The translations under genes and the position numbers were made by a program. Below the pieces are notes generated by a model. That model had not been told where the DNA came from and ran no database searches. It saw nothing but the letters and a program-made list of their open reading frames with translations. 64,000 nucleotides of DNA, taken from assembly GCF_047496725.1 (NCBI RefSeq), contig NC_132975.1, positions 7,358,001 to 7,422,000 on the forward strand. The letters are read 5' to 3'. The stretch is from Anoplolepis gracilipes (Eukaryota; Arthropoda; Insecta; Hymenoptera; Formicidae). Below are positions 48,801 to 63,647 of this stretch, piece after piece (positions within the stretch are counted from its first letter, which is position 1; each line of letters opens with the position of its first letter).

Positions 48801-50428
48801 TTTGTAATGGTTAAAATTATATCTTTCTTGCACGATCAGTACTACAATAAGTACTACAATTAGTTTGTCATTGGGGTGAGTATTCTATTTATAGTATGTG
48901 TTTCACGAAATCGATAATATAATTAATCCCTTGACATTAAAAACTTTTCCGGGAATAGCAAAAATCAAACTATTTTCATTTAATAATAAAGATAGTGCAC
49001 ACAAAAAATCCCTTGTGCAATCACATGACAAATAGATAAGAAAAAATATCACAAAATATCTCATAGCAATAATTTCGTATGATATCGTTAAATGAAAAAG
49101 GAATTGTCCTATATGTCTGAGATAATTACGATATAATTACTGATCGTGCGAGACGTGTTCACGGCAAAATTCCCACGTTATCTTTTAATAACCCTGTAGA
49201 GAACTCGCGAGATCCGTGGCACAAAAAGCAACAGAGAGCAACAAAGCGGCGAAGATCCGTTTATGCTTAGACGTTAATTCTTTTCACTGTGCAAAAAAAC
49301 ACGATTATTTCTCCTTTTTTTCTTTTTTTGCTTAAGCTAGACACCGTCCACGCGGTCTCGTCGAATCTCGACAGGTACCGATAATTGTGTTGATGCTCGG
49401 CGGATAATGATAAATTAATATTACAATTGAGCGATCAAGTTCTTAAAATTATTCGATCGGTCAGAGAATTTCTCGGGAAATCTATATATTCATGGATTCG
49501 TTGCATAATACAATATTATGTATTATGAATAAGAGCTTTATACGATGTGCTATTATATTGAATAAGATACTGACGGGGTTATGTTAAACAAAATATTTTT
49601 AAACCAAATATCAAGATATTTTAACATAATTTTAATTATAAATAATTTGCCATGTTGTTTAATATATTGCAAATACTATTATTACACAATTTTTCTATTA
49701 GTTTAATAATCCTTTTGTATTGTTTATCAATAAACAATTAGACATATTTTGAGACTTGATTGCTTACTTGAAAAGCTAAGTAAATAAAATTATTATATAA
49801 AATTTTTCAAATATTTTTACACAGCACATTGATTTTTTAGATAAATTATAATTTAATTTAATATCGCTTATTAAGTGAATTATAAGAACTACAATAGTTT
49901 TGCCAAATTGACAAAAGACATAAAAAATTTTTCATTATTGATTTTTAACATATTACTTGTAAAAAAACTTACAAACAAATATTTTAAAAGTTTATGATGT
50001 TATATAGTATAATTTTATATTTATAAAAGCAGCAGATAAAAAATATATATGCATCTATCTTTAAATAATAATAAAGAATTGTTTTCTTTATTTTAAAAAA
50101 TTAAATATGTTAACTAAACTGTGAAATATAATTTATATAATATTATTCTTTTATACTATATAATAATTAATTTAATGATTGAATTTTGGCAAATTTATAA
50201 CATAATTATTTTGTTCAGTTGGCTTTTCAATTATTAACTTGCATACTTTGCACGTTACAAGAAGCGAATGTACATTCGCACGTTTTTACGTAAATGCAAC
50301 ATTCGTATACGCAGTACAGCAGAGCTTGCATCGCATATTCCTAAGTCAGACTAATTAAATCAGGAGATTACGACTCGTTCAGAACGTAACACGACCGGCG
50401 TCGAAATAAATGTGCGCACTGCTTTTTT

Positions 50429-50715
50429 ACGGGATGCTTCATTAAATCTAGAAATTATTTTAATATCAGATTTTTTACCAATACTAATAGAGTAATCATA
50501 ATTTAAAAAATTTGTATTTAAAATTTGAATACGATTTTATTGGTCTTTTTCTTTCTTAACAAAGAAACTAAATTAAAAAATTAATTGCCGCAAGATATTT
50601 GACATAAAACAATTTTAGTGCATGAGATTTTTAATGAATATGAAAAATCTATTTTCAATTTATTAAAGAGTTAGTAAAAATATTTTCTGATGATATATAA
50701 AATGAGACATCCTGT
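50429..50715. mobile_element. Possible degraded miniature element
   Basis: The ends ACGGGATGCTTCATTAAAT (left) and ACAGGATGTCTCATTTTAT (right, reverse complement) match at most positions. The interior is AT-rich and non-coding. No clear target duplication is visible, so this is tentative. Confidence 0.3.
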
Positions 50716-53700
50716 ATATTTTCTTGATCCGTTTCAAAAGTGTCGATGGCCACTGAGTCCACCGGCGTGTTCATAAGATTTATGAAATCTTTGCGTGAGT
50801 CATAGATCTATGAGAAAGATGATTCTTGATTACTTGTTTGTAAAGTTACTTGAAAAAATGTTTAATTAAACGACTAAATTATCACAATAATTAGTATTAA
50901 TGTACAAAATGATATGCTGTCGTAATAATGGGAAAGTTAGTTTCCCACGGTCCACAAAGAGTTGATGAAGTCATGATTAATTGCATCGGGCGATACGTAG
51001 CATAATTTTAGAATAATTAAAGAAAACTGTGTTTAGCGAAATTTAACAAGAAATCTCTTAACGTAAAAAAAAAATTAATTAATGTAAGATATCTCATTTT
51101 TTTCCTATAATTTTACTACTTCTATGTATCTGACGCGTATTGCAGTTTTGTACTATATATTATTATCATAATTGGCATGTAGTAAATATAAACAAAGTGA
51201 AATATTATAATGACGTTTGCAACTGACGCTCGGAGTATTTATCGGCAAGGAGCGGTGGAGCTTTGACTTTTTTGCATTCACAGATGAAAATTGAAATTAA
51301 TATTAGGAGGTAGGAATGAATTCACTCTTGATCGATCCCTTGTACAATATTGTTCTCGACGTACTATTTTTAGATTTATAAAAATGTACGCTAATCGAAA
51401 TTCAAGAAATGCGCCGCATGAGCTGGGCCGTCGATATTGTTATTTGAATTGAGATTAATTCGGAGTACGAATACTCGAATAACGATTACGAACTCAAAGA
51501 TCCAAATTTTTAATGCACCGAAAGTTGTTAAGAGCATTAATAATTTATAAATGATTATTTTAATATTGTTATAAACTATTAGTGCAAGCAATATGTAAAT
51601 ACTCTGTATAATGTTAAAAGGAAGTTTTATATAAATGTAATAACATACGTTACAACACAATCGCCGTAGAATTTATTCTTTTTTTTGCATTTGTAATAAA
51701 ATTTCTGTTTCGTAATTATTATTATCTCGAAGAAACTTACATAGCGATATTCAAATGTACAGACTCTAGGATGTAAACTCGTCGGATATTTGAGCAACGA
51801 CGGCCTGGCAAAATGTTAATGTATCCAACGACAACAATATTTTTAATTGAAGCGTCTGGAGAGAAATTGCGATATTCTAATTTCCGACGATTGTAATTAG
51901 AGGTGAAGACGTTTTAGCCAAAGGTGTTGTCCATCTTCGGTAGCTTCCACGCCTTATTCAAAGAGAAAATAAACTAAAATTCATATTTCCAGCTCAATTT
52001 ACTGTCAACCCCATTAGTTTTTCTGCGAGAAACCAAGATTTTTATTTCACAACAATTATATAATATTAACGATTATAAATTGTATTTAATCCAATTTTAT
52101 GAGAAAGTGAATACGGGGAAAAATTAAAGGAAACTCATCCTTAAGAGATAAATTATAATTCTTATTTATAATTGCATTTTATTATCACTTTGTTTCTTGT
52201 GTTTATTTTCGAATTCAGAAGTTATCTCCCGAATATTATGATAATATAAGGTATAATTATAAGGTATAATTATAAAGTATTGTTCTTTTGCATTGTTTGC
52301 AGGAAACATAAATAAAAGAAAATAACGGAGATAAATGAAAAATAAATAAAGAGATATGTAATTCTAAAAGTAATTAGAGAAAGATAAAGAGAGGCATTTA
52401 TTTAACGCTGATTTATTGCCAATGTTCCATGTTTATTATCAATATCATGTTTATTAGCAAAAACTTCAACGTTTTTTGTGAAAATTACATAGCTGACAAT
52501 GAAAGATCTTGTTTTTACATAATCCCGGAAATTAGAAGAGGTCAAAAATAAATGAACGAATAAATCTAAAGGATAAATTCATATTTATAAATCATTAGTT
52601 TTATAAAATAAAAATATAAAAGTTTTTTTATCGTTTTTCTATCACGATTAGATTTTATTCATACTGGATTAAATATAAAATTAGAACAAAACATAGAATA
52701 CAGAAAAAACATACAGAAAGCAGGTGATAAATTATAATTTATAGTTGAAATTTATCTCTTTTGGAGAGCAATATTACGTTTCCAACAATTAAAATATCGT
52801 TGAATCCAGTTTATGCTTGATTTCCATAAATATCAGAGCTCTATTTGTCAAGTTCTGTCTTCATCATTTATTTCGAAAGCACAATAGATTGGCGAATCGT
52901 ATTCGTATCTATTTGTTAATAATGTGAAATTAATTATTATCTTCTTTTGATCGCATTGTTGTGTTTTAATTGAGAACAATTTATTTAAATATATCTCGAG
53001 TTTTGCACTGTTTTTCTATTTAATGTGAAAAAAATACACTGGAAGTCGAACGAAAAAATTATTTTAATGTCGCGACAAAATATATTTTTTTAATTACAAT
53101 TGAGAACTTGACATATTTAATTTATGAGCATTTTAATTAAATATTTTGAAGGCAGAAATAGATAAAAATTATTTTATATCTTATTTATTTTAAATGGACT
53201 TTATTTTAACGAGAATTTAACTTAATGTTTAATTACTATGATAATTATTGTCAATAGAATAATTATAGCATAATTATGTCATGTAAAAATAAAAAATATA
53301 ATTTCTTTAAATAAAAATATTTAATTTTTTGTTAAGAAAATAATCGTAAATTCTGAAATCTCTCTCAAAAGACAGTCTGCTTCTAATTAAAGGAGCGTGG
53401 ATAAACTTGCGATAACTTGTATAGCTAACTTTTGCAATTTAGAGTTTTGAACGTAATGAGCGACCCTTTAACCCATTCATTAAAAAGTTTCAATATTAAA
53501 ACACATGACATTATATCGATACTATTTTCTTTCAAAGCTGTCAAAGCTAAGTTAATTAAATATAAGACTTTGACATATATAATAAATGATCTAGAACATT
53601 TCTTTCATATTTTATATTTTACAGGTTATTAAATTCTGTGAAAATTTTGAAATTGGTAACAAATATTAAAATAATTTGCGTGTACGAATTATAAATAACA

Positions 53701-56700
53701 AAGGTTAAAATGATCCGTGAAGAAATGACGTGAATTTATTTAACTATTTTATTACATAACTTTGTCGTAGTTTTTACATAACAATTCACATATTTATATG
53801 TCAAAAAATAGTTTATATATTATTCTTTTACCCTTTTATTATTTAAATTCAAGATTATATCTGTCTAAGATATAATTTTCTCTAGACAATATATTCAGAG
53901 TTATTTTAATAAATATTTGTATGATATAAAAGTGATAATGCAGCAACTTATAGAAAAAGATAAGTTTTAAATGTTTTTTTAGTGATTTCCTATTTACATT
54001 CAGTTTGGCTATATTTTTTAAGATTAACTTGTATGTAACTGACTATATATGAGTGACTGGCAATTTGTACCAAGTATAATAATTGTTTAGCCGCTTCTCC
54101 TTAGAATCCACCTACGTTATCTGGAATCTATTAGCGATTGGTGGGACGCTCGTTAACTGCGCTGGCGACAGAAAGTCGATAGTTAATTACGCAAATGAAG
54201 GGATCTCGTTAACAGCCATGGTGAACACGGTTACGATAGATCGTTAAGTAACATGCCCACTGATTCGATCGCCATCGAAAGTGCACAAATCAGTGAACTG
54301 CGTGCGAATATCCGATGCATTCCCATTTAAATCCCGGATCCAATCATATTAGATTGCATTTGGCTTTTCAATCGGACAATAACTTTTATCGCTTTTATTC
54401 ACAGTATTTTCATGAACGTTTATAAAACGGCTGTCAAGAGCAAAATGCTAATGACAGTATCAGAATACAATTTACGTTAGCTTGATTGGATTTTATAGCG
54501 AATTTGTAAATGATTATTATATGTACATGGAGAAATATTAATTTAAATAAATTTCTTAATGTAGAGAAAGTAGAATTTTTTTATCAAAAATGTTATCTAA
54601 TTTTTTGTATTAATAATATTTTGACACAATATTATCTTTTCAAATAAATTTTTCTCAATATATATATATATATAAATTTAATTCGAGAAATGTGTAGCAT
54701 AATATTTATGTTAAGAATATTTAATATTAAGAATATTCAAAACTTCTTAAATTTTTACACAGTATTTAAAATAGGTATTGCTGATTTAATTTATTTTATT
54801 AAATATAAAAATTAAGATAGACCGCATATGATACTTTTATTTAAATATCAATAAATTAATGTCGATCAGACATATATGGGCTGTCGGTTGATAGGCGATA
54901 GGCAATTGTATTACTCATAATGGATAATTAAACACGGCACGCTCGTGACATGTGTCACGCGCAGGTGACAATCCACGACGAAATTATCATCTGCGTTCTC
55001 GCGGAAACGACAGCTCCGTGAAGAAAGACGGCGTCAGATTGAAAAGACAGGATGAAAATGAAGAGAATCGGTATGAATGGAATATTTTGGACGCGACGTA
55101 CAAACGAGAAACGATCTAAAATAGCAGATGACAATTATGACGTTTCTTACGTGAATGTAATTATTCGCAGTGCGAGTGCGGTTCCCTTCAATTAATTGCG
55201 TCTTGTCGAACAATTGCCGGATGATAAGGACCGACATTTTCCCGGCTGCAGCTAACTGCTGCAATTAAAAGAGAGATTAAAAGGACATATCGAATTCAAT
55301 GCTCACCATATGTCCTCACATATTAGAGGGATTTCGTTATAACTGTGGTGAACATTTACGGACGCAAAGATGTGTAAGAGATATCGAAATTCTTCGAAAA
55401 ACTAAATTGAAAAATATTTTGCTTTTAATTTTGTTTTTTTTTACACATTAAATATTTTTATAAACTGTTACTTTATATTGCATTAATATAATATTGATAT
55501 TGCAATGTAAATCTAGAAAATCTTTTTATCATAAGAAAAAAGTTAAATAATCATCTCAAATAAATCTACGAAAGTTTTATCACGATATGAATTTTATTTG
55601 AATAAACTCTAACGTCTCGATTAGAACATTTTTGCATTAAAACACTTTCAATGTTCAGCTTAATTAAGTTTTATCGCGCGAGTTGTGCTGAAAGTTGCAG
55701 TTAATTATCTATTTAATAAGTTTTACCTAATTAGTAATTTTATTTGCCCCAAGAATTCTGAATTAATATACTCAGAGGAAATATATATATATACATTTTT
55801 AATAGAAGAAAAATTGCGACTTAAAAGTCGAGACGCCCAAAAAAAGAAAACTTTTTTCATTGTTTCATTAAATAAGTTTAAGATATATGAAATTCAATTA
55901 CATTTAATTAATAAAACATTTAAGTAATAAAAACAATGAATATCATTGAAGAAACTTGTCACTATCTAGTTTCCTTTCATTTCCATTTCATATCCTCTAT
56001 TATCTAGAATATCTAGATAATATTATTGTAGGAAACTACACAATTATCAGGAGAATATAATTTTTACAATACAAAATAATGCTAAGCACGTGGAGAGCTA
56101 TATTTAAGACTGATTTCGAGAGTTCTCATCGCTTATTGTAAATAAAAAGAGTATCATTATAACTAAATGTTCAAAGAAAAATATAAAAATTACAGTAAAA
56201 ACAATACAATTTTATTTGGTTAAATTACTTTAAACAATTAGATTTAAACATTACATTATGTCTCTAATACTGATAAATATTTTTTTATTTAATTTTGATT
56301 GCTACTATCGATTATACACGTTATGGATTTTATTTTTGCACTTGATTTCATCTGTTTTATTGCATCTTATTTCTGTATTGCAGTATTGTGACTGTTGATC
56401 TGCGCTGAGGATCCGTTGCAAATTTGCGATCGCTGCACGTAAATCTTCGAACAAAAAAATGCTTGTGCAAGGATGACCCGGAATTTATTTAAATAATGAA
56501 CAAAAAAGCGATCGTAATATAATCAAAAGGTGCTTAGATAATATAAATAATAATCAATTCTAGTCTTACATTTATTAATAAATAAATATTAATAATTACA
56601 GGAATAAAAAAGTAAATATTTTCCGTAACTGTAATATATTTTTATCAAATATGTACATAAATTTTCTAAAATTCTCAGCTTTCTTAATTTTGTTAAATTT

Positions 56701-58162
56701 CTACATTAAATTGTATAAGTTAATATTCGTACTTAATATTTTTAATATAAAATATTATCTAACAACCTTAAATATACTAAAGTGTGTTTAATTTATATGT
56801 AGGTCTTTATTTCGATAAATTCTTTTATTTATCGATTTCTCAAAATCTTTATTTAAATTTTATTTGTATTTTTTTTTTAGTAAAGTTATTATAAACGTTT
56901 TAAATTTATTTAAACAATTATTTACGTGTGTAACAGGGTACACTACACATATTGCATTATTGGTTGAGAAACACTGATGCAAATGCTCAATTTATTAGTG
57001 TACCAGACAGTAATGATCTGCCACAGTGGTACTACTCCGTAATGTGTCAGACAATGCGCTCCATTATCTCACAAGGCAAGGTTTAGTTCTGCTGGATAAA
57101 ATAGCTGAACGATGTTTGTGATATTTTTGATAATAATTTAGTACGTCAATAATTTTCGAATAGTATATTTTGCAAGTTACATAATTATACATGTTGTATA
57201 AATATCAGTTGAATTTATTAATATTATTCTGTTTTCACGTTATTCTTCTTTTCTCTCGCGATTATCTTTTATTAAATCTCTTCCAAAATTTTTTATATGT
57301 ACATAGTTTTTTTCTTTCTTAATCGAATATCTTTTATTTTAATTGAAATTAATATAAATATGTTTACAAATTTTATTAAAAATTAAACTAATATTATAAT
57401 ACTTTCATATTAGTATTACAATTTTTATGTTTAATCATCAATTATGTCTACGTATTTTGTTTTATATTGTGGCTAAAAATGTACAATGCCATAAATATAT
57501 ATTATTATAATCTAACCTTTTCTTTCATTTCGACATTACGTCATGTAAATAAGCATGAGAAACAGGTAATTCTTGTATCTCAGTTAATCAAAACATTACA
57601 ACACACTTATAGTATAAGCATTACATAATATTATCGGTATATAGATTAAATTACTGCGTGCATAAAGTTTTTTTTATATAAAATTGCATTATTTAAATGA
57701 ATTTTTTATACAATAAATTATGGTGTTTGACAAGGAAGTCAGTGATATAATGCCACATATATAAAAATTAATAAAAGTTAAAGTCACCAGAACATATATA
57801 CGGCACAAGTTAATTATAAATTTTCGAGACAATATGTTCTTAATTGCATTTTTATAAGAAACACAACATTATATATTAAATGAATTTATATATAATATAA
57901 AATTAAATTAGTCAATGTTTAAAAAATAGAGCAAAATGTTTTTAAGGTGTCTTATATGTGTATGTAACTATTTTGCAACATTTCTTATGTTATAACTTGT
58001 TACAAAAGTTGACTATATATATTTTATGATTTGTATAAAGGCTAAAGTTTATTCTATCATAATCTATTAAACATATCTTCAATAAATGTGCAAATTTAAT
58101 TTCACATTTTTATTACATTTATTTATTATGTCGTTTTTTTATACACGATAACTTACACAATT

Positions 58163-58168
58163 TTTATT
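58163..58168 (-). terminator. Candidate polyadenylation signal of the pHCl-like gene
   Basis: On the - strand this reads AATAAA, 122 bases after the stop. It is one of several such hexamers in this AT-rich DNA, so the choice is tentative. Confidence 0.3.
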
Positions 58169-58289
58169 AGCTCGTTTTAAGAAATTTATTGCTGCGTATG
58201 ATATATTATATTCTATCTGAAATTCAGTATCTATGAAAATACATCTGACTTTGACTGATAATGAGCCGGGTAGGTCTCGTTAAGTTATA

Positions 58290-58466
58290 TTACAGGAAGG
58301 TGCTCCAATAAACGACGTTAAGGATGAAGAACGAGAAAGGGAAGAAGAATCTGGAAACCTTGTCGATGTAAATGGCGGTGGCTCGTCCTTGGCAGCATTG
58401 CTCGTACTGAATCGTCGGTGTTCTTATTGGACTTCTATTTCTTTCAGCATCCGGTCTCATCGGCGT
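58290..58466 (-). CDS. pHCl: pHCl-like terminal exon with M4 and stop
   Basis: The exon has 58 codons plus TAA (58290-58292 on the + strand), with the acceptor TTTATTCCGTAG before 58466 on the - strand. It reads TPMRPDAERNRSPIRTPTI, then QYEQCCQGRATAIYIDKVSR, and M4 FFFPFSFFILNVVYWSTFL before the stop. The I-D-x-x-S-R-x-x-F-P-x-x-F-x-x-x-N-x-x-Y-W pattern is the conserved M4 of Cys-loop chloride channels, and the protein ends a few residues after M4 as usual. It starts in phase 0, matching the end of the M3 exon. Joined directly, the M3-M4 loop is short (about 57 residues), so an extra loop exon in the intervening 1.7 kb cannot be excluded. Confidence 0.93.
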   Translation of the reverse strand, partial: TPMRPDAERNRSPIRTPTIQYEQCCQGRATAIYIDKVSRFFFPFSFFILNVVYWSTFL

Positions 58467-61400
58467 CTACGGAATAAAATTATTAATATATCACAAGAAA
58501 TGACATACAAATATAAAAAATTAATTTATGTGTACTATTTATTCCGACTTTTATGTTTTTTCTTTCCCCTTTTAGCTTATATTATATTAATCAAGACTGT
58601 GTTGAAAGGTAAGTGCGTATATTAAAATATTATATTTGTCTTATGCACATTTAATTGTTATATAAAGAAGTGATTATAATATGATCAGAAATATAGAAAA
58701 GAAAAAAATTAAATTTTATTTATATTAAAAATTAAATTTATATAAATTTTTTAATATAATGTTAATGTAACATTTAAATGTAAATAATGTTAATATAATT
58801 TTTAATATATGATATGTGTCATATATTAAATCATATATGGTTCAGTATTGATTTCATAATTTACATTGCATTGCTAAAGTAAATTGAGCATACTTATTAA
58901 ATTCGAATACGTATTGTTTTTTTGTATAAAAAGACTATATACTTATTTTTTTTCACTATGGATATTATATAATTCTTATATTTGCATGTAATATGATAGT
59001 ATATTTTAAAAAATGATAGATAATTACACTATCTGAAAAAATAAAAATAATGCGATTTAATTAAATGTTGCATGATATCAATTTGTCTGCGCAATTAAAG
59101 GACACAATACATAACGATAGAAATGCATTTAACTGTAAAGTAACTTTTGTTTATCAGCTGCCAAAAACAATGATGATATATATTTTGCGTATGAACGATT
59201 TAGCGTTGTAGAACTAGTGAAAGTAAACAATTGTTACAGTAGTACAAGCAAATATCATGCGCAACGGATGCAAACAGGACAGAATACATTCTATATATAG
59301 CGCTCGGCGAATTGCAAAGTTTGCATAAACTGCTATGGGGAAAAGGAGAACAGATATTGCTCTGCGAATTGAAGCGGGGGATGAATGTATTGCAATAAAA
59401 TAGAACTTCAAAACTTATTCAAGGGAGGAGTTACCGACGACAAGTTACTCGCTAGGCTATACGAGTGATCGTCTAAAAGAGTGGTTGTATTTTGAATGGC
59501 ACTTTCTGTTACCGATGCCATTTGTACATTTTCGTATGAAGTTCTTTATGTATGTAGAAAGAGAATTATAATCTACAAATGGAAAAATTTGACTCAAAAT
59601 AAATTTTTAACTCTTATTCCGTACTGATGGATCATTTTTATCTGTGATTTTTCTAACAATGTCAATTTCTCGAAAACAAATAATCATAAAATAATATATT
59701 TATAAGTAAATTATTTTTCAAATTTATTACTTTAGTCTTTATTTAGAATGTTCAAAGAAGGTATATACATTTTTTCAGATTTTTTAAAACACTTTTACAT
59801 ATTAATAAACTTATCGAAAATACGCTGATCCACCTGTACAATTAGAAGGTGCCAAAAATAACAATACGGAGTAAGGGTTAATATTGTTAAACTGTCCATG
59901 AAATATTTATTTTCTCACTTTCTCTTTCTTAAAGCGAAAAATGATGTAACTTTAAAATTTGTTATAACAATTTTCACGAATGTCGATGATTTATCACAGT
60001 CGCGGTTTACAATGTAGTGTCATTTATTTTAGGCGTTTTTATTCAATTGAGCGATATCACACCGACGGAAAAAAATCGCATTACTCTTGGGCGATAGCCG
60101 CGTATTTCGTTTTATCTCGACTATCAATTTCACAGAGCCAGCGAAGCATTTGCAGTAATAAATATTGTACTGCTCTTTTTCTCGTTTACCTTGAAGTCGT
60201 CGATGGTCTCTCGAAGATCTTCGTCCGAATAACCTTTCATGGCCTTCGTAGCAATTGGTCCCATGTAGTTGTTCACTACTGCAAATTCCATGAGGGATAG
60301 GAAAACGAATACGCTGCACGATGACATCCACACGTCGATCGCCTTTACGTATGAAACTGGTGGCAGAGATTGCTGAGATTGCGTGTTTTGAGTTGCTGAA
60401 AAAACATTAATTCTTAATTTTTATATTGATATTGTATATAATTTTATTATATAACAATTGGTGTCTGTCTTTTATTTATATATGTTGGGAATTATTTTTT
60501 TATAAATATCTTTCGCGAATTATATTAATATCAAATGTCATTTATTTGTAGATTATAAGTATTTTTATTTTTAGAACAAAATCATATTGACGTTTACTGC
60601 AAATAATTTTATTTTATTATATAGTATAAGTTAAACAGGAGAAAAAAATTTATAGAAATTAAAAATTTTACTATAAAATCAAAGGATTTATACTAAAGTT
60701 TTTTTATAATAGTAAATTAGTTGATATTCATATCTTGTTATATCCCGACAAAGGATTTTGCCGTAATCACAAATATCATGAATAGTTAACGCGAACAATG
60801 GAGGTATAGTAGAAGCGGTCTTACCGAGGGTCAGCAGTGACGTCACACCAAGGGTGACACGTGCCGGGATAGCTTCCGGCTTGATCCAGAAGGCGATCCA
60901 GGACATGACGACGATCAGAGCGGATGGGATATACGTGTGGAACAAGTGATAACCCAGTCTCCGACGCAGATTGAAGACAATCTGTATGCACGTGAAGTTT
61001 CCGGTCGAGTATTCGATCGTGCAGTCAGTCGTGTAGTTGTTCGATATGTCGAGTTGCGGTAGCTCGATCTCCGGATTAACCACAAGAGGATCCGTCGTAT
61101 TCCATAGGAATATTAAATCTTGAGTCGTGTGCGAAACTGCAAGAAAATTAAACACAATTGTATGAAAAGTGATGAAGATATTATATACAAAACAATACTA
61201 AAAATAAATATAAAACTCATATAACTTTGAACAGATAAATGAATGTTTAAATATTTTTAATAGTGAATATCTCTCTTATCAGTTATAAATATTTTGTGTG
61301 TTATAATTAATTATAATTAATTATAATTACAGGGGCAAATGACTAAGTAAGAGAACGTGTCATAAATATCATATGTTTTTTCCTGAAAACTTAACTATAA

Positions 61401-63594
61401 GAAATATAATATTATAAATTGTGTTGCTGTTATTTATTATATACTTACGACTCTCGATCATCATTGAGCAAATTTGTGTGTCATGAGGGTAGGACTCGAA
61501 CTTCATCGCGCAGGAAAGCACCAATGTCAATCTAAAACGAGTATTGCGTTTTTCGATATGTGATACAATCCATTAATCAAATTGCATTTCAATCTCTAGT
61601 ACGAGTGAATTATTCGACAGTGCTATTTTTGGACAATGACAAACACCATCGAAACTTTTATTATTTTTGTTTTCGACGATGCAAAGCATTCAGAACAAGA
61701 GACGGTAAATTTGTATCATTTTATTGACAATAAAATTTGATAGAATGGATGACAACAACTTGTCTATTCAACACGCTGAATTAAAATCTACAGATGGAAA
61801 TAAATGTGAGGTCGAAATAGAGAGACGTTTATAAAGCGGAAATGCGACATATATGCGAATTGAAAATACATCAATATCCGGATTGAACATTTAAGTAAAT
61901 TGCATTCCTGAAAATTCTTGATTAATGCTTCAGTATTTTAATTACCAATAAACTGAGTTGAAAAAACATTAAAAATTTATTATTTAAATTATAATTCAGT
62001 TTATAATTCTTTGAGAGATACAATACTTTGACATAATCATAAATATTTGAACATCTAATTATATTCTAACATAAATTATATTCATAAACATAATTATATT
62101 CACGGTACTACATTATCTAAAAAAAATTATATGTAAATATAACAAAATAAATTTCACAAATTTAAAATATTTTCTCTCTCTTTCTTTCTCTCTCTCCCGA
62201 TTTTAAACAATTTATACAAATGTTATAAAGTTTAAAAAATTTTAAAAGAAAACTAAAAGCCACTTGTGTATGTGTGTTTATGTGTGCGCACTTATTTGAA
62301 CAATTGAAACTTTAGAGTTGATAGCACTTTGCACATAAAGACCGCTAAAGCTAACCATAAATTTGCTAAATTCTAGTAGTTTTTCTTCAGGTGTTCTAAT
62401 GCGTAGTGTTATGTATGTATTTCATTTGTGATAGTTTTGTTCTCTCAAAATAGAGTGCTTTTATAATAAAGGAATAGAAAAAGAGACTAACAATAAGCTA
62501 ATATTTTTCAAGGTATTATTGCGTTCTTTCTCGAAAAAAAGAGTATATGCAGAAAAATTTTTATTTATATTTAATTTATGCTATTTAGCTAATAACACTG
62601 TAAAAATAACTTTCAGCATCATGAAAATTGTACTGGGATAAAAGGTTTTTCTTTCAGACTCTCCTACTAATAAACATAATTTTCGTACAGTTGCAGGAAA
62701 CTTATTTTACCGCATCTTTAGTACTACATATAATTATTTGTTTCCAACTATTAATAAATGTTATGTAAATATTATATTACATTATAAATATCTTCAATTC
62801 GAATTATTTAATCATTGAGCTAATAATTTCTCTAATTAATCATTATTGATATTGATATTATTATTAATTATTATTAATGTTATTAATATTATCTATAAAC
62901 TCTATAGATTGTATGTGAGTGTATATATAAAATTTAGACAATCAGACACATTTATCACTAAATATTCAACAATAATGTTAGAATTTATAACTCTTACTTG
63001 GACATGTAAAGTAATGTCTTATCGTGATACAGCCAGAGATAGTGGTTTGGTATTGACATCTCATGGAAGGTAACTTTTTTTGCGTTTTTAAAGAAACAGT
63101 CGGGTCTCCAGATGTTATGTAACCAGTCCACGTCGAGTATTCTGTAATCTTCGGACATGTTCTCCGGTAACCGCAGTCTAGAGTCTCGCCAACTCTGCGC
63201 GAGAAATATGTCGGCCACGTACGTCTGTTGCCGTGAAAAAACAAGTGAACACAAATACCACGCTTTATATGTGACCATAATAATTTTCAGGTGACATAAT
63301 CAGGTGTTTCATAAAGAACCTAACTTATTTGGTCTCCACAAGTTACACGTTGGCCAAATTAAATTTGATATCCGTAGAAAATTAAAAAAGTGATTTGCGT
63401 AACAAAGTTACTTTTATATATAATATTTACCGTTATCTTATATTACTTATTCTGTTAATTATTTTGTAAAAAAATTTATATTTACATATATATTAAAATG
63501 ACTAAAGAATAATTTAGCTGATCAATGAATGCATGTGGAATCAACTCTTATTTATTATTTTTATTATATATATTATTTTTATTACTCTTATTAA

Positions 63595-63647
<53 letters not shown>

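Larger units (their letters stand above)
40617..58289. other. Intergenic region between convergent Shal and pHCl-like genes
   Basis: About 17.7 kb with no supported gene on either strand. It contains (GA)n at 41217-41281, (TA)n at 41477-41512, 43079-43123, 44302-44343 and near 44550-44571, a large (TA)(CA)n tract at 45749-45857, (GT)n near 47515-47565, a TA-flanked miniature transposon (42706-43078) and a weaker candidate element at 50429-50715. GC-richer patches occur near 41880-42200, 43230-43720, 46660-46920 and 54090-54360, none with protein-like frames. The stretch 48-58 kb is very AT-rich and otherwise featureless. Confidence 0.6.

Noticed and set aside
58389..58625. + strand 78-residue frame
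   Set aside because: It is the shadow of the pHCl-like M4 exon on the opposite strand plus AT-rich intron.
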